From Montifringilla adamsi (taxonomy: Eukaryota; Chordata; Aves; Passeriformes; Passeridae): a DNA stretch of 64,000 nucleotides. Positions 39,701-53,000 of the stretch are shown here, in pieces (position 1 is the first letter of the stretch; every line of letters starts with the position of its first letter). The position numbers and the translations under genes are program-made. The notes beneath the pieces were generated by a model, which saw only the letters and a list, made by a program, of their open reading frames with translations, was not told where the DNA came from and searched no databases. The stretch spans positions 1,086,911 to 1,150,910 of the forward strand of contig JAGGNK010008781.1 in NCBI GenBank assembly GCA_017590115.1, read 5' to 3'.

Positions 39701-42700
39701 ACCTCTCATCCCACCTCAGCAACTCAACATCCAACAGCTGCAACCATTTCCCCACTACCCAGACAGGGAACTCAGGCAGTGGAACTGAGTTTTCCAGGAG
39801 GTTCCACCAAAGCTAAGCACAGCAGGCAGGCAGGAGCAGGGCCGGTGGCACTGCGTGGGCAGCAGGTGAAAGCACCAAGGCACGGAAGGTAAGAGGATGT
39901 AAGAGCCTTGCTGCTGATGGATGGGACTTGGCAAGGCAAGGCAGCAAATGCTGCCAAGATTAGACTCTAGTCTGTCAGCTTTTCCGAGTGGGAACCAAGA
40001 GCCTCAACCTCCGCTGCCTGGCGTCTCCTGGAATCTGCACATTCGGTGTAAAAGATCTAAATCATGGAGAATAAAAGACCCTGGAAGTACTGACTTGGAT
40101 CAGCATTCACTGTTGAAGAATTCCACTCTCAGGAAAGCTTCACCACTGGTATAAATCAATGAAGTTTCATAAAAGAGAGAAAAATCACCATGTGCTATAC
40201 CAGCAATGACCCAGCCCCAAAAATATTTTTAATTGTTTCTTGAAAAATAAAGTTTATTATTTATATGAAAACTTAATTTAAGAGTAAAGCAGCCACTTAT
40301 CCTTCTTTATGTTCTCCTCATTTCCCTCATGGAGGAATTTGGAACACTAACAGATGCAATGCATGCACATTTTTAATACTTGCATGTATTAAACAGTTGC
40401 ATAGTATGCAAACTATGATTTAAACCACGCCAGAATATCCCAATATCCTGGCTACAACCCTGCTAATCATCTCCATTTCAAAAATGCAATGAGGATTTAT
40501 GAGAAGATTAATTGAGAAGCGAGGCTGAGGGGGTGGGGGACAGCCCTGCCTGTTGGGGAAATGAACTCAGCATCACCTTTAACCCCCCAGTAATTCTTTG
40601 TCACAGAGCACAAAGCAACTCATCATTCCAGAAGAGCAGCAGGACAGAAACCAAGCGGAAATTTATCTGGTTAAACACCTTCTTTCCCAGGGATTAATCA
40701 AAAGGGATGGCTGGAGCACTGGTGTCTTTGTGCTCCCAGCACCTCTAAGGGCTGTTTTAAAGTGCCCTGGCTGCTGCTAAGAGAGCAAAGGCCACTGGTC
40801 TTGGGGTGAGCAGCTACTCCCCAGCCCCCAAATTCTCTCTCAAATATCCTGTTCTGGCTCAAAAGCATGGTGGGAGCAGCCCAGCTCTCCCCTGGGTTTG
40901 GTGAGCCATGTACAGAGGGGCAGAGGCAGGAGGGAAGGGGCTCCTCAAGCCCCAGCCCCCAATTTCAGCCCTTCTGGCATCTCTTCTTCCCAGTTCACCC
41001 GCACCAGAAACCTAAGTGGGGCCAGAAATGACAGGGAGAACAAAGTGCTTGTGGTGTTGGCAGTGAGAAAGGGGAAAGGCAAAACTACAAAAGGAAAAAT
41101 GAGATCCAGAAGAGGGAATCTTCCAGAGGAACACGAGCAGACCTGACAGAAAGCTAAATCACAGTGAGAAAATGCAGCAGAAGAATGATGAACACGTGGT
41201 TTTAATTCTGTTTTTAAGGCAGAGAAATGACTGAGAAGTCGCCCTCTAAAATCTCTTTTATTTGCTCTAATGCCTTGCTATAGCCTGCCCAGGAAGGGCC
41301 AAACCAAAACACTCCATCAATGCCACGCCTGAGGGAAGTGTCTGGGAGAACTCTTCTGGCAATTCCAGTTCTGGAATCAGGATGCAGAAGCCAATGGGAC
41401 CAGGTTCTGCTTTCCAAGATGAAGTTCATACAAAAGGAGTACATTCAGAAGCCAGAGATAAAGGCCTGCCTAAGATGAAGACAAGAACCTGGATCCAGTT
41501 TATGTTCAAAGCAGAGCAACAGTCTGCTGTACCTTCAGGGAGGGCATTAATGCCTGAGGCAGAGCTGGCCTGGGCAGCTCTGAAGGTACAACAGAGTAAT
41601 TCTGTATTTTCTGGAGTGGGTGGAAAGCCCAACCCTACCTTCCTGTTGCTTCTCAAGCGTCCTTAAAGTCATTGGCAAAGGCAAATGACAATGACGGATG
41701 CCAGTTTGTTATGCTGAGCACCACAAAACTGCACAGAGCAAATGACTTGCACCATCTTTTTAAGAGGTTGAATGTGTCGTGCTCCTAAAGTGCTGTTGTG
41801 CTCAAGAATCAGAGAGCTCCCTGCAAATCAATGCAATAGAGCCCTGCTATACATTTTGTAAGTACTATTTTTATCCTTTCCTAATATAACTTCCAAACCT
41901 TCCTCCTCCCCCACGTGCCTGCCACAGATCCCTAATTCACACAGCTAAAAACACACAGTGCCTCCTACAATTTTTCCAACATGTGCAGTCCTTAACAACA
42001 AATTTAATTTCTTCCTTTCTTTGAAGCTCATCTTCATTCAGCCTGGCTCCAAAGGGAAATTAATGAGGGCTCAGTGAATATGTTTACATAAGATCTCCTC
42101 CAAATTTCTGTTATTAAGCATTAGGAGTGTTTTTATCAGCCCTCTAAGGGACGGAGGGGCTGATGTGTCTGGCCAGAGATGTCTCAATACAATGTCTGCT
42201 ATCCGTTCACCCCAGCAGCACTCACACCCTGCTGGCTTTGCTGCCAGCAGCCCCAGCAGCTCTGGTGGCAGAGCCTGGAGCAGGGCTGGGGTGACAGCTG
42301 AATAAAAGCAGATTTCACCAGGAGCTCACTGGCAGCGAGGGGCTGGCACACCCAGGCACACTCAGGGCTGAGGAGGCTGTAGGGCCTCTGGCTGTCCCCA
42401 TTGTCACCTGGCTGTGACTCTGTGCCCAGGGCCTGGCAGGAGCTGTGACACTGCTGTGGTGACACAAACACCCTGCACACTTACCCACCGTGATCCATCC
42501 AAGCTGGACCCCAGCTGCTCATCCCCAGCAGCCTCCCTGCTGCAGGAATTCCATCACTGATGGGAATTTTAGTTCCTGGTGGACTCCACAACCACTTCTT
42601 GGTCTGTGATATTCAATAGAGGCTTTGGAATTAAAAAAAAAATCCTTCTGTTCATTCTTATTGATAGAAAAGAAAGAATATAGTTCTTTGTGTAAAAGCA

Positions 42701-45700
42701 AGAGTGTACCACCACAAGGAAACGCGCTGCATGCACAAGCACAGATCAAACATGTTTTTGTGCACACACTCACAACCACAGCTCATTTCTGCAGGATAAA
42801 CTGTAAATGCAGCCCTTGAACTGACTCTCAGGCTGACTGGCCACATCGTGTCTGAGCAGGGCACAAGCTGGGACCTTCTCCCTGCTGTCAGACATCTGGC
42901 TGCAGTAAAGCCTGTGCTCTAGCAGGGCTGCTGGATCTAGACAATAGGATTTCAGCAGTGATTAAAGATGCCTGTGGCTTCTGGGCAGGCAGGAACAAAG
43001 GAAACTCCTCTGCTGGAAGAGGGGTTCCATAAAATTCAGGCTGTCTCCACTCCTGCAGTTTAGTCTCCTTCACTAGCTAACACAGCAATGACTCCAATTC
43101 ATGACAAGAAGAGGGAACTGACCATCCTGACCCTTCCAGTGCCTCTCCTGCAGTTCCTTTTGGCTCCATGTCTCCCCAGGTAACCCTCGCCAGCTAAGGC
43201 AAAGTGCTACAAGAGCCATTACATCATCCACATTCAAGAACCACAACTTCCACAGGGATCATTTTTCCTTCAATAAAGAAATATAAAGCTAATGCCACCC
43301 TGAATTCCCCAAGTGCTGTATTAGCACTCTTGTCAGCTGTACAGCTTTTGGACTGCTATACTTTTTTCCCCCCTTTATAAATCTATTTAAACCTGTCTGC
43401 ATTTCAGTTTGCTAAAGCTGTTTAGCCAAGTATGAAGTCCATTCATGGCCAGCTGTAATGAACGTCACAGGCTGTAACCCAAGCAGGCAGTGGTGCCTGT
43501 TTGCTGGAGACTCATTCAAAAAACCAAAGAGAACAAGAGTAGTTTTAGAGATGCTGTAAATGCTGAGCTGCTTGCTCTGAAAACTAATGCAGAGCCTTGT
43601 TCTCTGTGCAGACAAGGCCTCCAAGTGAGGGGGGTGTGGGAGGGAAGCCTTGTTTACACCAGGCTCCTCTGAGCTAGCAACTTACATGGGAGGTTTTACT
43701 TTAAAGGCAATATCATGCATTGATTTAGAAGACAGATATATAAGCATCTTCTACCCTTGCTGGAGACAGAGCAGACTATGGAAAGCTCCTGCCCTCTGGG
43801 CTGTGTGGTAAAGAGCACAACACGTCTCTTCTTGGTATAAATTTAAAGGCAGGACCTACAATATGGAGAAATCTTCAAAGGCCAGTCAGGTTTCCAGTCC
43901 AACAACCCTGCCAAGTGTTCCTTTAATCCTTTATTTACCAGTAAATCTGCCTCTCTGTTCAGCAGGCTTTTACTGGGATTGGGTTTCAGCCTGCAACCCA
44001 AAAGCTGCAAGCATATGCTCTGTAGCCCTAATGAGAAACTCAATCTATTAATGAGCAGACCTTCTCCACAGGACCAGGTCTTGGCAACATGAGTCAGTTC
44101 CTGAACTTTCACCTCCTGCTTGGCAGCACACCAGACTAACTCCACATCTCTCAGCTGGCTTACATTATCAGCTCATTATTAACATACATCAGGGCCAGAT
44201 CTCTTTTACATGCACCCAGCAAACAGGAAACTACACAAGGGGAGGGCTCCTCATTTTTGTCTGACTCTGGAGCTCATAAAAATGACTAATTAGAACCAGC
44301 CCTAGCAGAGGCACTCTGCAGATCACACATTCCCTCCGAAGCTCAGTCCTGACTCGGGATAACACCCTGGGATGCCATGGCAGCAGCAATCAGCCCCAGA
44401 GCCCTGCAGCCCTCACCCCGTGGGAGGCAGAGGTGTGCGCTCTCCTCATTTTGGAGTCAAGACACTGTCTTGATTCAGGTGGAACAAACAGCATGTCCAA
44501 CATCCCACGAAGTCACAGAAAGCCGAGTTCCTGCCATCAGGCCCCTGCAGCAGGGAGAGCTGTGGGAGCCCTTTGCAGCCCCATTCGAAGGGCACTGCTG
44601 TGTACTTTAGATCTGCATGCCTGCCTGGGCTCCGAGCGCTGCTTTGAAGTGGCCAGCGAGCCCCCAGCAGTGTACACAGCACTTTGGGAAAGCTTCCCAG
44701 GCCATGTCTCATGGCCAGAGCTCTCATGGAGCCCGGGAGAAGGTTCTCTGGCACAGTGAGCACTGTCCTCAATGACACACGGCTATTTGTCATGATTGTG
44801 TCACTTTATTTTCCTCCTTACACCACCGGTATTTACTTTTGCCCTCTCCTCAGCTGTCACCCTTCAGCTCAGAAAGCTTAGCAAACAGAAAAAAACGCCA
44901 AACAATCTCTCCTCCAGATGCCTGGTTCAGATGCAGTCCAGCCAGGCAAATGAAAGCTGCACCAGCCTGGTAATTGCTCCCATCTCATCTGAGCACAGAT
45001 GCCAGCATAGTCAGTGCCCACACCAGAAAATGCAGATGGAAACACACACACAAGGAGCAGGAAGGTCAGCAGAGCCTGCTCTGCTCAGACAGGTGGCTGT
45101 TAGTGATGTGGATCAAAGTGAAGCTGTTACACAGCATTCTGTACCTGTTCTCACCCCAGTTTAAGGTACACACATCCTGTGGATGCAGAAAATTCACACC
45201 CACTCTGAAACACCCTTTCAAGCAAACCAGACTTAACACGAATCAATACAGAATCTGGCAAAATCTCAGAGCCTACACAAGCCCCTAATTTTCTTTGGCT
45301 GCTCAAAAGGTAGCAATTTATATTCCTTCTTCTAAAAAAAAAATTAGCTGTGGTTAGAATTACTTTTCAGAGCTGATCTCATTTCATAACTCGCCTCCTA
45401 TTCAGACGGAATTTATGCGCAGATGCTCGGAGCCAGAAATCTGTTCTCATTTAATCCACAGCAGAACAGGTAAAGAGCAAATGTCTTCCAGCCAGGTTGG
45501 TGCCTTGCTGCTCCAGCCTCCCCTCACCCAGCAGCAGGCAGGAGAACTCCAGGCTGCCCAAAGTCCTCTGCTCCAAGGGGCTTCTGCCAGCTCTGCTCCT
45601 CTGAGAGCTCATGCTGATAACTAGGGGGGGACTAAAGACAAAATAGTCTTACGGGACCAAGAGCTTTCAAATGCACAAGAGCTGGAAATAAGATTTTTAA

Positions 45701-47000
45701 CTATTTTAAATGCGCTGTCTTTCCCAAAACTGCAGGTCAGAAACCTGCAGAGATCAAGAGCTAAGGGATCCTTTGTGGAAGCAGTGGTGATAAGGAAAAA
45801 CAGAGTATTTCACATCAACTGGTCAAGAATAAACCATAAAATGCCTCACTGTAGTTATGCCAAGATGGTAAAACTCTGAATTCAGATGAAGTTTTGTTAT
45901 CCTCTGAATTCAGATGAAGATTTGTTTTGCAATCCCACAACAGAGGCCCGATATCTGTCATTTCCTAGGGATGTTGAGCTACCTTAGGCCACTCATTTCT
46001 AAATGGACAGAAGCTAAAGTAAAATAACTAAAAGTTCTTTTGCAGAAAGAAATGCCTGGGGCTTTAACCAGTGCTCCAAAACACCTTGGGGTCTTTGAAA
46101 GGGTGATTATGTAATGGAGAGTGATACTATTCAAATTATAAAACCAAAACATATTAAGGTATATCAATATATTATGGTTGACTCAAGCAATGGGGAAATG
46201 TATATTTAAATGTATTTTCATTATTTGTTCACATAGCTCCACAGAAGAGATGCCAGCAATAGTACAGGTGCTGAAAGAGGAGACAAAATTTTGTCAGATA
46301 TTTGATGCCAGTCTGATTGCAAAGAGGTGACAAATTTAATTCTCAATAATATTTACAGAAGGCAAAGAAAGTCCAACTCATCTTAAAAATAAGGGCATGA
46401 TACCAACTGAGTGAGAGCAATGGACTTACTCCTTCTGTCTTGTCTTGTTTTTCTGACTGAAAATCTGGCCAGGATAAATTAAATTTTCCAATATATAAAG
46501 CTACATGTTCTTATCATAGAAAATAATCTGGATTCCAGCAGCAATTCAAATGTTTTCCTCAAGTATGCAGATGTAACTGCTGCCCCCTTGGCAGGCCCCT
46601 AAGCTGAGAACTGAACCAGCCTCTTCCACTGAAATACCTGCACAGGCAGCCTGATTTGTGACACTCGGGTCCCTCAGGTCTCAGCAAAATTAGCCCCATT
46701 AAGAAACAAAGCACAGTCTGGTGCCCACATATGGATTTAGCAATTTCCCTTTATGTTAGCCAATTAGAAAACACTGGCTCTTGTCCTTTCCCAAATGCTT
46801 TCAAATTAATGAGGGGAAAAAAAAAAATCAAAACACGTAGCAAAGGCTGAACAAAGATTGGTTCTTGCTAGAATTTGCAGGTAAATCCTCCAAGATTCAA
46901 TTTTAAGTAGAAGCAAATAAGCAAAATATTTACTGCTCAGCATTTCACCACCACACCAACCTTATCTTGCATGTAAAGGTTTCAGAGGCTCTTACAGGAC
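36789..47000. other. Unique intronic sequence, no gene recognised
   Basis: The stretch is AT-rich at about 36960-37240 and 40200-40420, with GC-richer patches at about 38240-38420, 39770-39900, 42200-42500 and 44340-44740. A short local duplication of ctctgaattcagatgaag at about 45877-45919 is present. No exon with a signal peptide, RNA gene or clear retroelement end was recognised. Confidence 0.55.
45876..45920. repeat. Short direct repeat of ctctgaattcagatgaag
   Basis: The phrase ctctgaattcagatgaag is followed by ttttgttatc, and then the phrase recurs followed by atttgtttt. This is a two-copy repeat of about 28 bp. It is a minor local slippage or duplication product. Confidence 0.9.
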
Positions 47001-50000
47001 TGCTGGTATTTTCAGTCTGGAGGCAGACTGAATCAACCACCGGGCACAATTATTAAAATTGTCTGCCCCAAGAGCAAAGCCCAGCAGGGCCAGGAGGGGC
47101 TGAGTCCCAGCTGTGCTGGTCTCTCCCCAGCCCATCTCACCTTTTTCCTCACCCCACAGACTGCTCCTCAAACATTGGTGGCAATTGCCAAGCTCCCTGC
47201 AGACTTGCAGCACAGTTCTGTTTTCTGGGAGCTGATTCATCCTCCCTGGCCATCCCATCCATCTGGAGCACAGCAAAACCCTGTCAACTGCTGCTTCACA
47301 TCGTGTCCATGCTCAGGAACAGACCCACTGAACACCTACTGCCAAATATCACTGCTGGAGATGTTTGAATTTGATGTGGGCTAGAAATATTTCCTAGGAG
47401 TTTTAGCTTCATTTCCTTTCAGAGAAACTCCTCTCCCCGTTTTCCTTCAAGCTTGTATACTTGAATTGCCATATCTCCTTAAGCAGCAAAAAGCAATAAC
47501 TTCACCAGATCCAGGAAATATTAGTGGCATTATTAATGTAAATAAAGGATTTTTCATAGCATTTTTGAAGTTATTACAACAAGAGCATAAATAAACCTCA
47601 CTGATGGAATATTAGTATTTTATGTTGGTGGGAATCAGTTGTATGATGCAGTCAAGTAGGGAATTTCTTGGGCACATTTAATTCCCATAACCACATGAAC
47701 AACTTTGTCTTGTTAAATCTCCTTCTCTTTTGCATTTTCCATTCATTTCCTTCTAGCCTCAACACTGTCCCCACCTCAAAAAGCTTCAACTGAACCATAA
47801 CGAGCCTCACAATAAAGCACCTCCAGAACTAAAGAAGACAAATGTCCTTTTGGCTTTTAAAGCTGCATTTCTCATTAGAAATGCTGCCACTTGAAACAAA
47901 TCTTGAAAGGTGAGCACGGGCTAATGGGCAGAGAAGTAAGATAGAAGTTGGCACACCTAGATTTGACTCCTAGTCTCTAGATTATTCACTAAAATACTAA
48001 ATACTGACTGTTTTCAATCTCATTCAAGAACTACTTGCACTCAGGATCACATTGCTCACACAAAGCAGGATGAAACTCTTAATGGATGACATGGAGCAAA
48101 TAAGAATTTTCTGCTATCATGAGATAACCATCCTGCTCATCCCAGCTCCAGCATGCGGCAGGGAAGGGATCTGAGACCATTCCTTCAGTCCCTCAGAACA
48201 GCCTTCCCACCTGAAAAACAGGCACACTCTGCAGGAGCATTTCATCCAGTTCATCTTTCCTTCTAAACCCCCTCAAATCCCACATTTTACTCAGAAATCC
48301 TCATTTCCATCTCCCAGAATTCCCTTGCACCTACTATGAAAGCATCCTGAAACACTTGGGGGAGCAAAGCAAAACAGTTGATAAAAATCCTGATGAAAGC
48401 AGCATGTTTCCGTGGTAGGTTTGGATTCCTCCAGGTTTTTGTAACTGCAGAAATGAGGGGGATTACTGGGTGTGTCAGACCTGGCACTTAAGAGCAAAGG
48501 AAAAGGATTCAAGAAGCAAAAAGCTGCTTCAGGAAAAATGAAACACAGCCCCCTGAGTGAAGGGAAGGAACTTGCAGCACATCTCTCCTTTTTCAGTGAG
48601 GCTGAAAAAGGCACTCTGCTAATGGATAGTATTTCTTTCTTTCTTTTACAGTATTTCTGCCAAAAGTGCTGACAAATAGGTGTTATTTCCTTACAATAAT
48701 TCCTGTAATAATGAGAAATCCCAGGCAGCCTCAACTCTAGATGGCGTTGGCAGCTCCTCTTAGAATCCATGAACTTGCTCCAAGGTATCAAACTCCTGGA
48801 GATTGAGCCTGATCTGCTCTTCCTGCAGACAGACAGAAAACTCCTGCTGAACTGATCAGAGAACCGGAGAACTCTGGTTAGCAACTCCAAAAGTGACTGG
48901 AGAGTTAAAAATAGCTATTTGTTTTGTTGGGAATTACTATTATATCCACAAAGAACTGCACATCCATTAACTATCAGAAACTATTTCTGTTTCTGCGGAG
49001 AATAATGATGCCAGGAGCATGAACTGTGACAGTGGTTCACACCACACAGGCACAGGTTAAATGCCACCATTTCCCTGCCCTGACTGCACAATTTGAGTGA
49101 ACTGCAAATTCCTCAAACAGCGCATTTGCACGTTGCATTCTGTGACTGAGCTGATGCACCCCAACAGGATTCCCCAGAAACACCAAGGTTCCCAAAACAC
49201 TAAACCCACACAGCTGGCAAAAGCAGCCTGAGTGAGTTCTCATCTACACTTCCAGCAAGGAGATGCTGCTCAGGAGGTGCAGTCATGGATCTCATCTTTG
49301 GCAGGGCCGGAACTTCCACAACTCTGCCCTGAGCAGGAATCATTTGATTTCCCCAAAGCAACTTGAATTTCCCACTATTCCTCAGAGCTCTCTGCTCCCC
49401 AGTCCTAAGAGGAGCATGACAGAGCAAACCATGACAGAGCACCAGCATTTGCACAGGGTGCCCATGTGCTGCCTGGGCCCTGCTTTGCAGCAGGAACTCG
49501 GGACACAAGGGGGAAAGCTGGATGCTGCTCCAGCCTCTAAAATCACTCAGATCCCCCAGCCACACCACATACACGGTACCCTCAAACCAAACACTTCAGA
49601 AAGTGGGTATGAGAAACAAAATGTAAATATTCTCCCACGCTGGCCATGACAGTGACAGTTTTGAATTTATTACTGCCCTGCTGCCACAGTTCTTCCTTGT
49701 GGAGAGTCAGTTCAGGGGCAAGCAGCTCCCAGCACCAGCCAGGACTGGCACACACACTCTGGAGTTCCCAGGGCAGACGCCAAGGGAGGGCTGGTGGCCT
49801 CAGGGTCCCCCACACTACATCTGTAACTTCCAGGAGGAAGAGATAAATCACCCCCAGGTAACACCTGGCCACTCAGGTGAGTATGACCAGGACCTGGTGA
49901 CCTTTCCTTTCTGCCTGGAGGGGAGTTCTGTAATTCTCAGCTCAGCAATGCCATTGATGCAACATTAAAATGCTGCTTAAGTCTGCTCCTGTGACAACTC

Positions 50001-53000
50001 TTTATTTCAAATGATTGTTTATGAAATTTAATAGCAGCAGCTCATTCCTGGGTGATGGTGTCTGACACTGAACACTTCAAGTGAAATGTGAGTGGCATTT
50101 TTGTATGGCTCCTGTATTGAATATCATCACAGCCCCAGTTAATTAAAGTGCAGATGAGCTGTCATTAGGTCTGTAATAGTTAATTTGCCTTCTCAGGGAC
50201 CAAAATTAGAGCTACAACACATCTAGGCTGCAGACTTTCAGGCTGAACTTGCATTACCAGATTTGGAGTCTGGGAGTAGCCAGCGCCCAGATGCAGCAAT
50301 TCTGAGACCCAACCTACAGGGCTCTAGAAATTTGGTCATTTCTTCCCTTTCTAGCTTGTAGGCTGAGCTCTCGTGAGAATCTGGCCCTGGGGTTTAAGCA
50401 AAATTTGGTCTGCAGTATAAACTCCTCATTTTGCAGCTGGAAGTTGATGTCAATAGTGTTCCCAACAAGCCAAGAGCCTCCTTGCCATAAATAAAGAACC
50501 TGATAGGGTTTTTTACCCTTTTTATTACTAGCCTTACTTAAGTTTGCTGTATCACTATTCATTTACTGGTTTACACAAAGTGAGCTCAAAAATACCATAA
50601 ATTCTTTGCCTAGAACCTAACATCCAAGCCTGAAACTTTTTTCCTTGGAAACAACTTGGTTATTCAAGTCTGGTAAAAAGAATTTGCATTTCTTGTTCCT
50701 AACCTAGATGAGAAGCATAAAAGTATATACATGAGAAAAAGCTGAGGGGAAAAAAAAAAGCCCTCCAGTAGCAATAAACAGATCCCAACCTATTGCAAAG
50801 TATGAAAAACTGGCTGCAACAGAATGTGACTGTAAAATGGTCATGCTGTTATGCAGACTCAATAGCTCATGTAAAAAGAGTGCCCAGTCCTTCCCCGCTC
50901 TAGACTTTTTGTCTTTCTGCAAATATGAATCTCTCAAATTATATTAATGAGAAAAATCACTAAATCACTACTGCAACAGCTCAGGGCCTGGGCAAATATT
51001 GGGATCTCAGAGCAATTACAGACATGAAGACAGTTAACTGCTGAACACAGTGTTTATGGTAGTTAATTGATTACAAGCTATTTAAAAAAACAAAGCTCAG
51101 ATCAAACTTCTTGCCCTTTCTGAAGCACATTTTCCCTTCAGTGAGATGCCTGAGAGAGCCCCACTGCAGCCTGAATGCTGCTGTTGGCAGCTGCACAGAA
51201 TTGCACCTATTTGCTGCTATTTTCCCTGCAAGTTTAACACATCCCCCCACCCCCAAATCCACTTGGCTCCGTTCATTCATTTACTTTTAGTTTTGCCTTT
51301 AAGCGTCTCTCTAGATGTCTGAAAAGAAAGAGATAAAGCAATTACTTGATTTCATCCTTGGGATTTCGGCTCTCAGCCTCGGCATGGTGCCTCTTTAGTG
51401 CTTGATGAGTGTCTAAATTCTCCCCAGATTAAAGAGGGTTGTCTTCTCTCTCCATGCATTATACACATGGAAGAGAAAAGGAAAATCAAAGGGGTCCAAA
51501 CTTCTGTGGGTGGAAACCTGCTTGGTTTCTTTCTGCTCTGGAGAGGTTGTGCCAACTTACACACGACGAAGATCAAGCTCAAACTATTTTTCAAGGAGAT
51601 ATATACATTTAAACATGCTATATAAATCCTTAGCTATGCTTTTAGAATGAATTCCATAATAAACAGCCTCTTTCGAAGTTGTAAATACGGTCCCACTGAG
51701 CCAGCTTCCAGAATGAGCTCCCCAGGAGCATTTGAATCTGTGCCCCAGAGATCACTGCCCACAAACTGGAAGAAGAGGAATGGTTTGCTCAATACACAAA
51801 GTAGGGCTGAGCACAGAAAAATAATTAAGAGAAAGCTACTGTGGTAGTTCTTGGGTTTATTTCTGTCTGGAAGTCCTTGAATAATGATCCCAAACACAGC
51901 ACCAGTGATTACTGTTTCCCAGTGATTAATCAGCTGCAAACTCGTCGTCTTTTCTCTTCCTCATCATCTCCCTGAGAACAGAGTGGGAAGCTGAGCAGTG
52001 GCTTTTGGAAATGAAGCATTTTTGTTCAGCTGCTCTGTATGAAGCCCACATGGGGGCCATACATTTCAGACTTGAGCCTCTCTTTCTCAGCCAAAATCCT
52101 TAATCTGCGAATTATTTGTACAAATGGGAAGGAAGAAGAATGTGCCCTCTTTTCCCCCCGATCCCTTCAGAGCCTGTGCTTTTAAGGCAGCTTTCAGCAG
52201 CCCTCCTTTTCTGCTCAGTAAAATGTGTGAACAAATGCACAGAACTGAGGTGTGGGAGGGATCCTCACAGATAAGAGCCCCCCTGGACAAATTCCAGCCT
52301 CAGCAGAGAGATCAGAGCTGACCCTCCAGCTATTTCCAGAGCTCTCTCCATCAGAGGACTGTGGCTTCTACAAAATATTGAGGCCCCCAAACTTCCAGGG
52401 CCCAATGGGACTGGTCCAAAGGACTCCCTAATTTATATTCAATTTCTATTTATCCGTAAATTCAGAAGTTTTTCCTTTTCTGTGACTTGTAAGTACCCAG
52501 TTATCCTGCAATAGTTATCATTAACATTTTAACCTGGTAACAAGGAATCAAATACATCTACATTGGTAAGAGTAAGCAGTAATCACTTTGTGATAATATT
52601 CTGTCACATCAAAGCTTCTTTTTCCACATTTTCAGTTTTTGCTGCGAATAATTTCACCTCTCTTCCAGAAAGCCCACAAATGAAACAAATGAGATTGTGC
52701 ACAATGATGACTGATCTAAGTGATAGAAATGCAGCAACTAAATATGAATGTATGATAAAATGCAGAAATGCTAAGTCTCCCATTTTACGTAATAAGGAGG
52801 ACTTTAAATGAGCTTACACTGGGGTTTTTTTTCCAATGGATAATCTCCTTTTATCAACTAGGAAGAATCTTACTGATGGTACGCTAAGATGCACTGGGCA
52901 AGCTTTCATTACAGAAGCTGAGGAGACAGTTTAACATCATTTCTACTCAGAAACAGCTTCAGCTCATACTTCCAAGGCCTTTGCTCTCTCTAGCAAGAGA

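Noticed and set aside
43863..43925. CR1-like phrase (atcttcaaaggccagtcagg)
   Set aside because: Only one short phrase resembles the CR1 3' region; the following blocks and the terminal octamers are missing.
47022..47067. Inverted repeat ggcagac / gtctgcc with an inner acaatt / aattgt
   Set aside because: The arms are only 6-7 bases and partly overlap, which is expected by chance in 64 kb; no RNA structure is supported.
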